This document shows positions 1-7,905 of a stretch of 21,837 nt of DNA, one piece after another; position 1 is the stretch's first letter; the number at the start of each line of letters is the position of its first letter. The translations under genes were made by a program, and so were the position numbers. The stretch comes from 66-474 sp036279975 (GTDB taxonomy: Bacteria; Pseudomonadota; Gammaproteobacteria; Xanthomonadales; Rhodanobacteraceae), in assembly GCA_036279975.1 (NCBI GenBank), contig DASURP010000032.1, positions 1 to 21,837 on the forward strand. The letters are read 5' to 3'. A model generated the notes under the pieces. That model saw only the letters and a list, made by a program, of their open reading frames with translations. It was not told where the DNA came from and searched no databases.

Positions 1-87
1 GACCCCGTCCGCAATGATCCGCGCTTCCAGGCGGTGCTGGAGAAGATGGGCTTGCCGTACGTGCCGGAGGGTGAACGATCGCAATGA
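1..87 (+). CDS. C-terminal tail of a TPR/TolB-like membrane protein (partial, cut by left edge)
   Basis: Only the last 28 codons and the TGA stop are in the window. The peptide (DPVRNDPRFQAVLEKMGLPY, then a short charged tail) closely matches the extreme C-terminus of the next gene, which ends FDPLRNDPRFMAVMAKLGLP plus a tail. This is therefore the end of a tandem paralogue. Its stop overlaps the next start codon as ATGA, which points to translational coupling in one transcript. No domain can be assigned from this fragment alone; the call rests on similarity to the neighbour. Confidence 0.75.
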   Translation, partial: DPVRNDPRFQAVLEKMGLPYVPEGERSQ

Positions 88-1883
88 ATGCGAAGCCGTC
101 ATTCTTCGCGGAACTCAAGCGCCGCAACGTGTTGCGCGCGGCGGTGCTGTACGCCGGCGCGGTGTGGGCGTTGGCCCAAGGCATCGCGCAGTTGACGCCG
201 GTGGTGGGTGCGCCCGAATGGATCGCACGCGGGTTCCTGGTCGCAGCGGCGATCGGCTTTCCGTTCTGGATCGCCTTTGCGTGGCTCTACGAATGGACGC
301 CGCAGGGATTCAGGCGCGAGTCGGATGTGGCCGAGGATGCGCCCAGCCGGCATACGGCCGCGCGCAAGCTGGACTTCGCGATCATCGGTGTGTTGACCGT
401 GGCGGTGGTGCTGCTGGCGTCGGGTTATTTCGTCCGCCGCCACGCGCCGGCCGATTCGGCAACGCAAGCCACACCCGCCAAGTCCATCGCGGTGTTGCCG
501 TTCGTGAACATGAGCGGCGATGCGAAGAACGACTACTTCAGCGACGGCATCACCGAGGAGATCCTCAACGCGCTGGCGCAGATCCCGCATCTAAAGGTGG
601 CCGCGCGCACTTCGGCGTTCGCGTTCAAGGGCAAGGAAGAAGACTTGCGCAAGGTCGGCAAGGCGCTCGGGGTGGCAACGGTGCTGGAAGGCAGCGTGCA
701 GAAGTCCGGCGACTACGTGCGGATCACCGCGCAGTTGATCGACACGCGCAGCGGTTACCACCTGTGGTCGGAGAAGTACGACCGCAAGCTGACCAGCATT
801 TTCGCGGTCGAGGACGAGATCTCCAAAGCCATTGCCGGGAAGCTGCGCGTGCAGCTGGTTGGCGGCAACGGTCAGCCGCTGATCCGCAGGACCACCGTCG
901 ATCCGCAGGCGCACGCGCTTTACCTGCAAGGCATCGCCAGCATTGCCCACCGCGGTTCTGCGCTCAAGGACGCGGTGTTGCTGCTGGAGCAGGCGACAGC
1001 ACGCGATCCGGGTTTCGCCAACGCCTGGGCCGCGCTGTCACAAACGCAGGAGTTGCTGCCTTGGTACCAGCTTGCCGACTGGCCGGGTTCCCTGGCGGCG
1101 GCGGAACAGTCGGCCCGGCGCGCAATGGCACTTGATCCGCGATCAGGCGAAGCGCATGCCTCCCTGGCCAACGTATTGCGCGACCGTCTTGACTTTGCCG
1201 CCGCCGAGCGCGAATACCGCAAGGCGCTGGCGTTGAGCCCGGGTTCGTCGGAAATCCACAACCAATACGGGCAACTTCTGAATGCGGTGGGTGCGGGTGA
1301 GGCCGCGCTGAGGGAGGAACACACTGCGGTATCGCTCGATCCGCTGGCGCCGAATCCCCGCTACATACTTGCTTTCGAGCTGATGAACGAGCACCGCTTC
1401 CCAGAGGCAATCGACCAGTTCCGCAAGGTGCTGGACCACTCGCCCGACTACACCTACGCGCGCTTTCATCTTGCCCTTGCCTATCTGTATACGGGCCGCT
1501 ACGACATGGCGCGAGCAACCGCGCGTGCGGCCGCCGTGCAGGCCGGACAGGACCCGGCGACGATCGAGGCGCTGATTCGGGCCTGTGCCGATCCGGCGCT
1601 GCGGCCTGCGCTGATGTCGAAGGTCGCTGGTCTGGACGTGGTCGAGATCGCCAAACTGGGCAAGCTCGGCCCGGCGTTCTGGTACGTCCAACTGGGTGCG
1701 CGCGAGCAGGCGCTCGCTAGCCTCGAGACGTGGGTGCGAATGGCGCCGATCGGCCAACGCTTCAACGGATTGCGCTGGCTGCGTTTGCCGACCTTCGATC
1801 CACTGCGCAACGATCCGCGCTTCATGGCGGTGATGGCGAAGCTGGGCCTGCCGTACCGGCCGGACACCGCAGCAAGGAGATGA
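84..1883 (+). CDS. Membrane-anchored TolB/FlgO-like domain and TPR-repeat protein
   Basis: The protein has 599 residues. The N-terminus (FFAELKRRNVLRAAVLYAG) begins a recurrent membrane module, with hydrophobic segments at about 18-36, 48-70 and 98-117. Residues about 133-258 (KSIAVLPFVNMSGD, YFSDGITEEIL, VLEGSVQKSGDYVRITAQLI, YDRKL) form the TolB/FlgO-like domain known from CadC-like and adenylate-cyclase-linked proteins. TPR-like helical repeats follow at about 270-490. There is no winged-helix or cyclase domain, so a transcription-factor or cyclase role is not supported. It may be a scaffold or sensor, with the TolB-like and TPR parts beyond the last membrane segment. The start is the ATG overlapping the upstream stop, which keeps the whole conserved N-terminus. 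Substrate and partners are unknown. Confidence 0.85.
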   Translation: MNAKPSFFAELKRRNVLRAAVLYAGAVWALAQGIAQLTPVVGAPEWIARGFLVAAAIGFPFWIAFAWLYEWTPQGFRRESDVAEDAPSRHTAARKLDFAIIGVLTVAVVLLASGYFVRRHAPADSATQATPAKSIAVLPFVNMSGDAKNDYFSDGITEEILNALAQIPHLKVAARTSAFAFKGKEEDLRKVGKALGVATVLEGSVQKSGDYVRITAQLIDTRSGYHLWSEKYDRKLTSIFAVEDEISKAIAGKLRVQLVGGNGQPLIRRTTVDPQAHALYLQGIASIAHRGSALKDAVLLLEQATARDPGFANAWAALSQTQELLPWYQLADWPGSLAAAEQSARRAMALDPRSGEAHASLANVLRDRLDFAAAEREYRKALALSPGSSEIHNQYGQLLNAVGAGEAALREEHTAVSLDPLAPNPRYILAFELMNEHRFPEAIDQFRKVLDHSPDYTYARFHLALAYLYTGRYDMARATARAAAVQAGQDPATIEALIRACADPALRPALMSKVAGLDVVEIAKLGKLGPAFWYVQLGAREQALASLETWVRMAPIGQRFNGLRWLRLPTFDPLRNDPRFMAVMAKLGLPYRPDTAARR

Positions 1884-1957
1884 ACGTCGGGGAGAAGTCG
1901 AAGTGGTACCCGCTGCAGCCGACCAGATTTTCCGACATGCATTCAAGGAGGGAAACG

Positions 1958-2974
1958 ATGCGCATGGGCAGATCATCGATGCAAATGGTCTTGCTCGCCG
2001 CGGCCATCCTGGTGTTCGCCTTGTGCGGATGCGCGTATGCGCACACCGCTCTGCTTCCGCCGAGTGCGGAGATCCGCGCAGCAATGGCATGGGTGTTCCC
2101 GAAAGCGCACTCGCCAGACCCGGGCGCGCCGCGGCTGTCGTCGAAGCCAAAATCGCAACCGCACGAGATCGTGCACGTGCCCGGCAGCACGCGAACTTTC
2201 ACACGGGCGCAGCTCGACGCCGGCGATTCCTTCCCGGACTGGTTTCCCGAGGATCATCTCCCTGCGCCGCGCATGGTGATGGAACACGACAAGCCAGGGT
2301 TCCCGTTCCCGTGCGCGGATTGCCATCGGCCGAACGCTCAGGGCGACATCACGTCGCCTCCGCTTGCGGGTCTGCCCAAGGCGTACATCATTGAACAGAT
2401 CACGGCATTCCGGCAGGGTACACGCGCTGTGGAGGTGATGGCCAGGGAGGCTCGCTCGATCAACGACGCGGATTTGCGCCTTGCATCGGATTATTTCCCG
2501 ACGCTGCCGCACACGTCGCGCACGCGCGTGATCGAAACCGCGACGGTCCCCAAAACCCATTGGAGGGATTTCGTGCCGGTGCCGAACCGGGGCGGCGCCC
2601 GCGAATCGATCGGCCAGCGCATCATCGAGACACCGGCCGACTTCAAGGCCTTCGAAGCCGGTGACGATCATTTCGAGGCCATTGCCTACGTGCCGTGCGG
2701 CAGCATCGAACTTGGCGCGGTGATCGCGTCGAAGGGCGTTGGAACGGCGGTGGCATGCGAATCCTGCCACGGTGCGAAGTTGCAGGGTGTGGGCAACATT
2801 CCGCCGTTGGCCGGACGCCCACCCATCTACATCGTGCGTGAGCTGATCCGGTTCCGTCTCGGTCAGCGCACCAACCCGGGCGCAGCGCCGATGCGGTTCG
2901 AGGTCTCGCATCTCACGCTGGAAGACATGATCGACGTTGCGGCCTATGCCGCGTCACGCAAGCCCTCAACCTGA
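1958..2974 (+). CDS. Exported di-haem c-type cytochrome (first of a tandem pair)
   Basis: The protein has 338 residues. The ATG at 1958 follows a strong ribosome binding site (AAGGAGGGAAACG); the frame stays open upstream but overlaps the TPR gene. A signal sequence covers about residues 8-29. LCGC at 22-25 could be a lipobox, so lipoprotein anchoring is possible; otherwise cleavage would fall after AYA. Two CXXCH haem sites are present, CADCH (119-123) and CESCH (267-271). Each is followed by a cytochrome c4/c553-like helix and a likely axial methionine (about M161, and M312 in APMRFE). The link between the haem domains carries RVIETATVPK and RIIET blocks shared with the next gene. C247 is an extra cysteine, proline in the paralogue. 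It probably carries electrons in the periplasm; the donor and acceptor are unknown. Confidence 0.85.
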   Translation: MRMGRSSMQMVLLAAAILVFALCGCAYAHTALLPPSAEIRAAMAWVFPKAHSPDPGAPRLSSKPKSQPHEIVHVPGSTRTFTRAQLDAGDSFPDWFPEDHLPAPRMVMEHDKPGFPFPCADCHRPNAQGDITSPPLAGLPKAYIIEQITAFRQGTRAVEVMAREARSINDADLRLASDYFPTLPHTSRTRVIETATVPKTHWRDFVPVPNRGGARESIGQRIIETPADFKAFEAGDDHFEAIAYVPCGSIELGAVIASKGVGTAVACESCHGAKLQGVGNIPPLAGRPPIYIVRELIRFRLGQRTNPGAAPMRFEVSHLTLEDMIDVAAYAASRKPST

Positions 2975-2986
2975 CAGGAGCCGCAC

Positions 2987-3997
2987 ATGCACAAACCTGC
3001 GATGCCGGTGTCGGTCCTGGCGGGGATCTCGGCCGCTGTCGCGTGCCTTGTGGCGTCCGGACAAAGCGCACCGGAGACACTGGATCCGGAAATCCGTGCC
3101 GCGATGGCCTGGGCCTTCCCGCTGAACCCGCCGGCCGACCCGCGCGCGCCCAAGCCGGACATGCACAAGCCGCTGCGAGTGCCGGACAGCACGCGCACCT
3201 ACACGTTGTCCGACTACGACGACATGTTCAACGCCCCGGACTGGTTTCCGCGGGATCATCCGCCGATGCCGCGGATCGTCGCGCGCGGGCGCAAGCCGGC
3301 GTGGGCGTGTGCGTACTGCCACTTGCCGACGGGGCAGGGCAGGCCGGAGAACGCGCCGCTCGCCGGCCTGCCGGCCTCATACATCATCGGGCAGGTGAAT
3401 GCGTTCCGCAGCGGTGAGCGCGTGACCGGGCGGCCCGAGACCACGCGCTTCATGCCGGCCGAGGCGCGCAACGTCACCGACGCCGACCTGAAGCTGGCCG
3501 CCGAATATTTTTCGAAGTTGACGTTCAAACCCTGGACGCGCGTGATCGAAACCGCCACGGTGCCGAAGATACACGTCGCGCACTGGATGCTGGTGCCGGA
3601 TGCTGACGGAAAACGCGAATCGATCGGCGATCGTATCATCGAGACGTCCACCGACATCGCGCGCACCGAATTGCGCGACACCCGCTTCGGGTTCGTCGCC
3701 TACGTCCCGCCCGGCAGTATCGAGGCAGGCGCGCGGATCGCCGCGCGTGGTGTTGGTTCCGCAGCAGCGTGCGAATCCTGCCACGGTACGGATCTGCGCG
3801 GTGCGGACACGCCGGGCATCGGCGTCGCGCCACCGCTGGCGGGCCGTTCGCCGACCTACATCGTGCGCCAGCTGATCCTGTTCAGCACCGGCCAACGCAA
3901 CAACGCCGAAGCCGTGCCGATGCGGACGGAAGCCTCGCACCTGACCTTGCAGGACATGATCGCGGTCGCGGCGTATGCCGCGTCGCGCCAGCCGTGA
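2987..3997 (+). CDS. Exported di-haem c-type cytochrome (second of a tandem pair)
   Basis: The protein has 336 residues and starts 12 bases after the upstream stop, behind a GACAGGAG site, so the two genes are probably cotranscribed. A signal peptide covers about residues 1-27. The haem motifs are CAYCH (108-112) and CESCH (262-266), with probable axial methionines at M156 and M312. It aligns with the preceding protein along its length. Shared blocks include the start of the mature region (EIRAAMAW.FP), DWFPxDHxP.PR before haem 1, RVIETATVPK, ESIGxRIIET and the C-terminal SHLTLxDMIxVAAYAASR. This is an in-place duplication that has since diverged. The family resembles c4-type di-haem cytochromes but has a longer inter-domain segment and a conserved N-terminal extension. 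The redox partner is unknown. Confidence 0.86.
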   Translation: MHKPAMPVSVLAGISAAVACLVASGQSAPETLDPEIRAAMAWAFPLNPPADPRAPKPDMHKPLRVPDSTRTYTLSDYDDMFNAPDWFPRDHPPMPRIVARGRKPAWACAYCHLPTGQGRPENAPLAGLPASYIIGQVNAFRSGERVTGRPETTRFMPAEARNVTDADLKLAAEYFSKLTFKPWTRVIETATVPKIHVAHWMLVPDADGKRESIGDRIIETSTDIARTELRDTRFGFVAYVPPGSIEAGARIAARGVGSAAACESCHGTDLRGADTPGIGVAPPLAGRSPTYIVRQLILFSTGQRNNAEAVPMRTEASHLTLQDMIAVAAYAASRQP

Positions 3998-4017
3998 AAC
4001 CCGGGAGGAGGAGAAAC

Positions 4018-4503
4018 ATGAAACGGCTTTTGCTCGTGATGGTTGCGATGATCGGTGCGGGCCTGCTTGCGGAAAGCGCCCTTGCGCAATCCGCGGCGTC
4101 GCCCGCGGAACAAGCGATCCGGCCGTTGATGGCCAGGATGGGCAAGGCCGCCCGCGCGCGCGACGCCGGTGCCTTCATGGCGTTCATGCTGCACGGCCCC
4201 AGTCTGGTGTCGGCAGTCAACGGTCGCGTGATCCACGGGTGGAAGGCGCTGCACACCGAGCAAGTGAGGTGGTGGAGCCGCGGCAAGCGCAATTCGAAGT
4301 ATTCATCGAATGGCGCACCCGAGTTCATGGCACTCGATCCGGATGTGGAAATCGTGACGCTGCACATGAACGCGCAGTACACGCTGCCGGACGGCAAGAC
4401 CGCCACCAGTCCGTTTGTCGTCACCGAAGTGTGGCAGCACCTGCCCCAGGGCTGGCGCATCGTGTACAGCCACGAATCGTGGGCGAGGCCACGGCCGGAT
4501 TGA
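4018..4503 (+). CDS. Secreted NTF2/SnoaL-like (DUF4440-type) protein
   Basis: The protein has 161 residues. The ATG at 4018 follows a strong GGGAGGAGGAGAAAC site, 20 bases after the second cytochrome. The first 23 or so residues form a signal peptide (MKRLLLVMVAMIGAGLLAES, then ALA-Q). The mature part has the NTF2-like pattern: an N-terminal helix (IRPLMARMGKAARARDAGAF), a HGPSLVSAVNGRVIHGWKAL segment, then strands ending TSPFVVTEVWQHLPQGWRIV and YSHESW. Some members of this fold are enzymes and others only bind ligands; no catalytic residues can be assigned here. Position and export make it a likely partner of the two cytochromes. Confidence 0.75.
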   Translation: MKRLLLVMVAMIGAGLLAESALAQSAASPAEQAIRPLMARMGKAARARDAGAFMAFMLHGPSLVSAVNGRVIHGWKALHTEQVRWWSRGKRNSKYSSNGAPEFMALDPDVEIVTLHMNAQYTLPDGKTATSPFVVTEVWQHLPQGWRIVYSHESWARPRPD

Positions 4504-4548
4504 TGCGCATTCGCGGCGTCAGCGTGAGTCGACGGGCTGCGGATCGGT

Positions 4549-4554
4549 TAAAAT
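4549..4554 (+). promoter_or_regulatory. Possible -10 element for prpB
   Basis: TAAAAT stands out in the 72-base GC-rich gap before prpB and is a 5/6 match to the sigma-70 -10 consensus. No convincing -35 lies 16-18 bases upstream, so an activator or a different sigma factor may be needed. In enterobacteria prp genes use PrpR and sigma-54, but no clear -24/-12 (GG...GC) element is visible here. Confidence 0.25.
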
Positions 4555-4575
4555 CACGGTTTTGCCGGAGGCCGC

Positions 4576-5466
4576 ATGGGCGCATCCCGTTCCGCAGGCG
4601 CACGTTTCCGTGCCGCGCTTGCCGCCGAGTCACCGCTGCAGGTGGTCGGTGCGATCACCGCCTACGCCGGCCTGATGGCGAAACGCGTCGGCTACCAGGC
4701 GCTGTACCTGTCGGGCGGCGGCGTGGCCGCCAATTCGCTGGGCGTGCCCGATCTCGGCATCTCGACGATGGAAGACGTGCTCACCGACGCGCGTCGCATC
4801 GTCGAGGCCACGCAATTGCCGCTGCTGGTCGACATCGATACCGGCTGGGGCGGCGCCTTCAATATCGCGCGCAGCATCCGCGCGTTCGAACGCATCGGCG
4901 TCGCCGCGGTGCACATGGAAGACCAGGTCGGCCAGAAACGTTGCGGTCATCGGCCCGGCAAGGAAGTGGTGCCGAAGGAGGAAATGGTCGATCGCGTCAA
5001 AGCCGCGGTGGATGCGAAGACCGATCGCGACTTCGTGCTGATGGCGCGCACCGACGCTGCCGCGGTGGAAGGCGTCGACAGTGCGATCGAGCGCGCCGTC
5101 GCCTATGTCGAAGCCGGTGCCGACATGATCTTTCCCGAAGCCATGAAGACGCTGGACGATTACCGCAAGTTCAAGGCGGCGGTGAAGGTGCCGATCCTCG
5201 CCAACCTCACCGAGTTCGGTTCGACGCCGTTTTTCACCGTCGATGAATTGCGCAGCGCGAACGTGGACATCGCGCTGTATTGCTGCGGCGCGTATCGCGC
5301 CATGAACAAGGCCGCGCTGGGCTTCTACGAAACCGTGCGGCGCGAAGGCACCCAGAAGGCGTACGTGCCACAGATGCAGACCCGCGAGGAGCTGTACGAC
5401 TTCCTTGGTTACCACGCCTACGAAGACAAGCTGGACGAATTGTTCGCGGGCGAGCGCAAGGATTGA
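4576..5466 (+). CDS. prpB: 2-methylisocitrate lyase
   Basis: The protein has 296 residues, the usual PrpB length. It cleaves 2-methylisocitrate to pyruvate and succinate, the last step of the 2-methylcitrate cycle, in the cytoplasm. It has the isocitrate lyase/PEP mutase barrel: YLSGGGVA (44-51), metal-binding VDIDTGWGG (85-93), HMEDQ (113-117) and the catalytic KRCGH (121-125, Cys123). GHRPGK after the active-site Cys is typical of PrpB. The start follows CCGGAGG. The next gene starts 7 bases downstream, so this heads an operon with the two small membrane proteins and prpC. Isocitrate lyase itself is much longer, so that reading is unlikely. Confidence 0.96.
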   Translation: MGASRSAGARFRAALAAESPLQVVGAITAYAGLMAKRVGYQALYLSGGGVAANSLGVPDLGISTMEDVLTDARRIVEATQLPLLVDIDTGWGGAFNIARSIRAFERIGVAAVHMEDQVGQKRCGHRPGKEVVPKEEMVDRVKAAVDAKTDRDFVLMARTDAAAVEGVDSAIERAVAYVEAGADMIFPEAMKTLDDYRKFKAAVKVPILANLTEFGSTPFFTVDELRSANVDIALYCCGAYRAMNKAALGFYETVRREGTQKAYVPQMQTREELYDFLGYHAYEDKLDELFAGERKD

Positions 5467-5473
5467 GCCGGCC

Positions 5474-6058
5474 ATGTCCGATGATCCACACCATTCCGAA
5501 TCGGGCACACCCTCCACGATGGCGCGGTTTCTCCGCTGGGATGCGCTGGCCGCGATCGTCGCCTCGCTGGTCGGCTTGCTGGCCTTGGCCGTGGCCGGTT
5601 ACACCGCCTACATCCAGCGCCAACAGGTGAGCGCGCAGGTGTGGCCGTACCTGCTGTGGGCCAACAGCGACAACCAGACCGAATACATGTGGATGAACAA
5701 GGGCGTCGGGCCCGCGATCGTCAAAAGCGCGCAGGTTCTGGTTGACGGAAAACCTCAGCACAATTGGGCGGCGGTGATGCGCTCGTTGCTACTCGAACCC
5801 ATCAATTATGGGCAGAGCACGTTCAACGGAAACGTGCTCTCTGCGGGTGAAACGCTCGACTGGCTGAAGTTCATGGACCACGCGAGTTTCCAGCGCTTCC
5901 GCGATGCCGCCCGGCGGGCGAAGCTGGATTTCAAGGTGTGCTACTGCTCAACGCTGGGCGACTGCTGGGTCAACGACACGACCAAAGGGAACGGGAACGT
6001 TCGCATCCCGGTCGGCAAGTGTCCGGCCGTGCCCGCGCCGCAACAGTTCGACGACTGA
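5474..6058 (+). CDS. Uncharacterised single-pass membrane protein with CYCSTLG motif (paralogue 1)
   Basis: The protein has 194 residues. The chosen ATG lies 7 bases after the prpB stop; the open frame further upstream only overlaps prpB. A hydrophilic N-terminus leads into RWDALAAIVASLVGLLALAV and one membrane helix at about 24-46. A soluble domain follows, with QVWPYL, NKGVGPAIVKSAQV and VDGKP, then a cysteine cluster CYCSTLGDCW (C156, C158, C164) and a late C183 in KCP. No known enzyme motif is recognised. It is clearly paralogous to the next gene. The position between prpB and prpC suggests co-expression with propionate catabolism, but that does not prove a role in it. Confidence 0.8.
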   Translation: MSDDPHHSESGTPSTMARFLRWDALAAIVASLVGLLALAVAGYTAYIQRQQVSAQVWPYLLWANSDNQTEYMWMNKGVGPAIVKSAQVLVDGKPQHNWAAVMRSLLLEPINYGQSTFNGNVLSAGETLDWLKFMDHASFQRFRDAARRAKLDFKVCYCSTLGDCWVNDTTKGNGNVRIPVGKCPAVPAPQQFDD

Positions 6059-6064
6059 CCCGCC

Positions 6065-6688
6065 ATGTCTTCCGTGCCCCCCGATTCCGACAAGCTGATG
6101 CCGACGGCCACCGAACGCCGTCGGATCCAGTGGGACGCTGTGGCCGCGATCATCGCCTCGCTGATTGGCTTTCTTGCTCTTCTTGTCGCAGGCTACACCG
6201 CGTACATCGAGCACTACATTGCCGAGATCCAGACCAAACAGGTGCAGGCGCAAGTGTGGCCGTGGCTGGTGGCTGGCAACAATGACAACGAGGATTCCAT
6301 CGAGGTGATCAACAAGGGCGTCGGCCCGGCGATCGTGAAAAGTGCCCAGGTTTTCGTGGACGGCAAGCCGCAGCCGGATTGGCAGCATGTGCTGACGGCG
6401 CTGGGTACGGTCCCGCACCGGTATTCGCAGATGACGCTCAACCCGAACGTGCTGGCTCCGGGCGAGAAGGTGACGGCCATCCAGTTCGCGGACAAGGACG
6501 ACTACGCGCGCTTCCGGGCTGCCGCGGTCACACACCTTACCTTGATCGACATCTGCTACTGCTCGACCCTCGGTGAATGTTGGCGCTACAGCGACCAGCA
6601 TCTGGTCGGTTACAAATCCCTGGCGCAGCTGGTGAAGCCGGTTGCCCAGTGTCCGAAGTTGGCCAAGGACACGATCTTCGTCAACTGA
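6065..6688 (+). CDS. Uncharacterised single-pass membrane protein with CYCSTLG motif (paralogue 2)
   Basis: The protein has 207 residues and starts 6 bases after paralogue 1, without an obvious ribosome binding site, which suggests coupled translation. The plan is the same: a polar N-terminus, one membrane helix at about 26-48 (WDAVAAIIASLIGFLALLVA), QAQVWPWL, NKGVGPAIVKSAQVFVDGKP, CYCSTLGECW (C164, C166, C172) and a late C196 in QCP. All four cysteines are conserved between the paralogues, whereas the N-termini, the middle and the C-terminal tails differ. If the domain is periplasmic, the cysteines could form disulfides; metal binding is another option. Function is unknown. Confidence 0.8.
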   Translation: MSSVPPDSDKLMPTATERRRIQWDAVAAIIASLIGFLALLVAGYTAYIEHYIAEIQTKQVQAQVWPWLVAGNNDNEDSIEVINKGVGPAIVKSAQVFVDGKPQPDWQHVLTALGTVPHRYSQMTLNPNVLAPGEKVTAIQFADKDDYARFRAAAVTHLTLIDICYCSTLGECWRYSDQHLVGYKSLAQLVKPVAQCPKLAKDTIFVN

Positions 6689-6753
6689 ACCTGCAACCCG
6701 CCAGGCCAGTCACGGATCCATCAGCGACAGTTTGCATTGAAACGGAGACAACG

Positions 6754-7905
6754 ATGAGCGACAACGTACAAGTCCTGCCCAAGGTCAAGAAATCCGTGGC
6801 GCTGTCGGGCGTCGCCGCCGGCAACACCGCGCTGTGCACGGTCGGCCGCAGCGGCAATGACCTGCACTATCGCGGTTACGACATCCACGATCTGGCGACC
6901 AAGGCCAGCTTCGAGGAGATCGCGCACCTGCTGGTGTACGAGCACCTGCCGACCTGGGCTGAATTGAACGCGTATCGCGCCAGGCTGCAGCGCCTGCGCG
7001 GCCTGCCGCAGCCGGTCAGGGTCGCGCTGGAGCTGCTGCCGGCTTCCACGCATCCGATGGATGTCATGCGTACCGGCTGCTCGGTGCTGGGGACGGTGCT
7101 GCCCGAGGCACACGACCACAACGCGACCGGCGCGCGCGACATCGCCGACCGCCTGATGGCGAGCTTCGGCTCGATGTTGCTGTACTGGTACCACTTTTCG
7201 CACAACGGCCGCCGCATCGAAGTCGAGACCGATGACGTGACCATCGCCGCGCACTTCCTGCACCTGCTGCACGGCAAGCCGCCGGGCGAGTTGCAGGCGA
7301 ATGCGCTGGACAAGTCGCTGATCCTGTACGCGGAGCACGAGTTCAATGCGTCCACGTTCGCCGCGCGCGTGATCGCGGGTACCGGCAGCGATTTCTATTC
7401 CGCGATCACCGGCGCGCTCGGTGCGTTGCGCGGCCCCAAGCACGGCGGCGCCAACGAGGTGGCGATGGAAATCATCAGCCGTTATCGGACCGCCGATGAC
7501 GCCGAGGCCGACATTCGCAGGCGGGTTGCCAACAAGGAGATCGTGATCGGCTTCGGCCACCCGGTGTACACGATCGTCGATCCGCGCAGTGCGATCATCA
7601 AGGAGATTTCGCGCAAGCTGTGCAGCGACGCGGGCAATCCGCGCCCGTTCGAGGTCTCGGAGCGGATCGAGAACGTGATGATGGAGCTGAAGAAGATGTT
7701 CCCCAATCTCGACTGGTACTCGGCCAGCGTGTATCACATGCTGGGCGTGCCGACCGCGATGTTCACGCCGCTGTTCGTGATCTCGCGCACCAGCGGCTGG
7801 AGCGCGCACGTGATCGAGCAACGCCAGGATGGCAAGATCATCCGCCCGAGCGCGAATTACACCGGGCCGGAAGACCAGGCCTACGTGCCGATCGAGAAAA
7901 GATAG
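6754..7905 (+). CDS. prpC: 2-methylcitrate synthase
   Basis: The protein has 383 residues, the short form typical of PrpC rather than the roughly 430 of GltA. It condenses propionyl-CoA with oxaloacetate to 2-methylcitrate. The citrate synthase fold residues are visible: LYAEHEFNAST (H195), RGPKHGGANE (H230), GFGHPVYT (H269), and catalytic Asp in PNLDWYSASV (D320). SGWSAHVIEQR and KIIRPSANYTGP carry the substrate-binding arginines. The start follows AACGGAGACAACG. It lies 65 bases after the second membrane protein and is probably the last gene of the prpB transcript. Some PrpC enzymes also make citrate, and sequence alone does not exclude that. Confidence 0.95.
   Translation: MSDNVQVLPKVKKSVALSGVAAGNTALCTVGRSGNDLHYRGYDIHDLATKASFEEIAHLLVYEHLPTWAELNAYRARLQRLRGLPQPVRVALELLPASTHPMDVMRTGCSVLGTVLPEAHDHNATGARDIADRLMASFGSMLLYWYHFSHNGRRIEVETDDVTIAAHFLHLLHGKPPGELQANALDKSLILYAEHEFNASTFAARVIAGTGSDFYSAITGALGALRGPKHGGANEVAMEIISRYRTADDAEADIRRRVANKEIVIGFGHPVYTIVDPRSAIIKEISRKLCSDAGNPRPFEVSERIENVMMELKKMFPNLDWYSASVYHMLGVPTAMFTPLFVISRTSGWSAHVIEQRQDGKIIRPSANYTGPEDQAYVPIEKR

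Noticed and set aside
4504..4575. Possible sigma-54 promoter before prpB
   Set aside because: No -24/-12 element with correctly spaced GG and GC was seen; only a sigma-70-like TAAAAT stands out.
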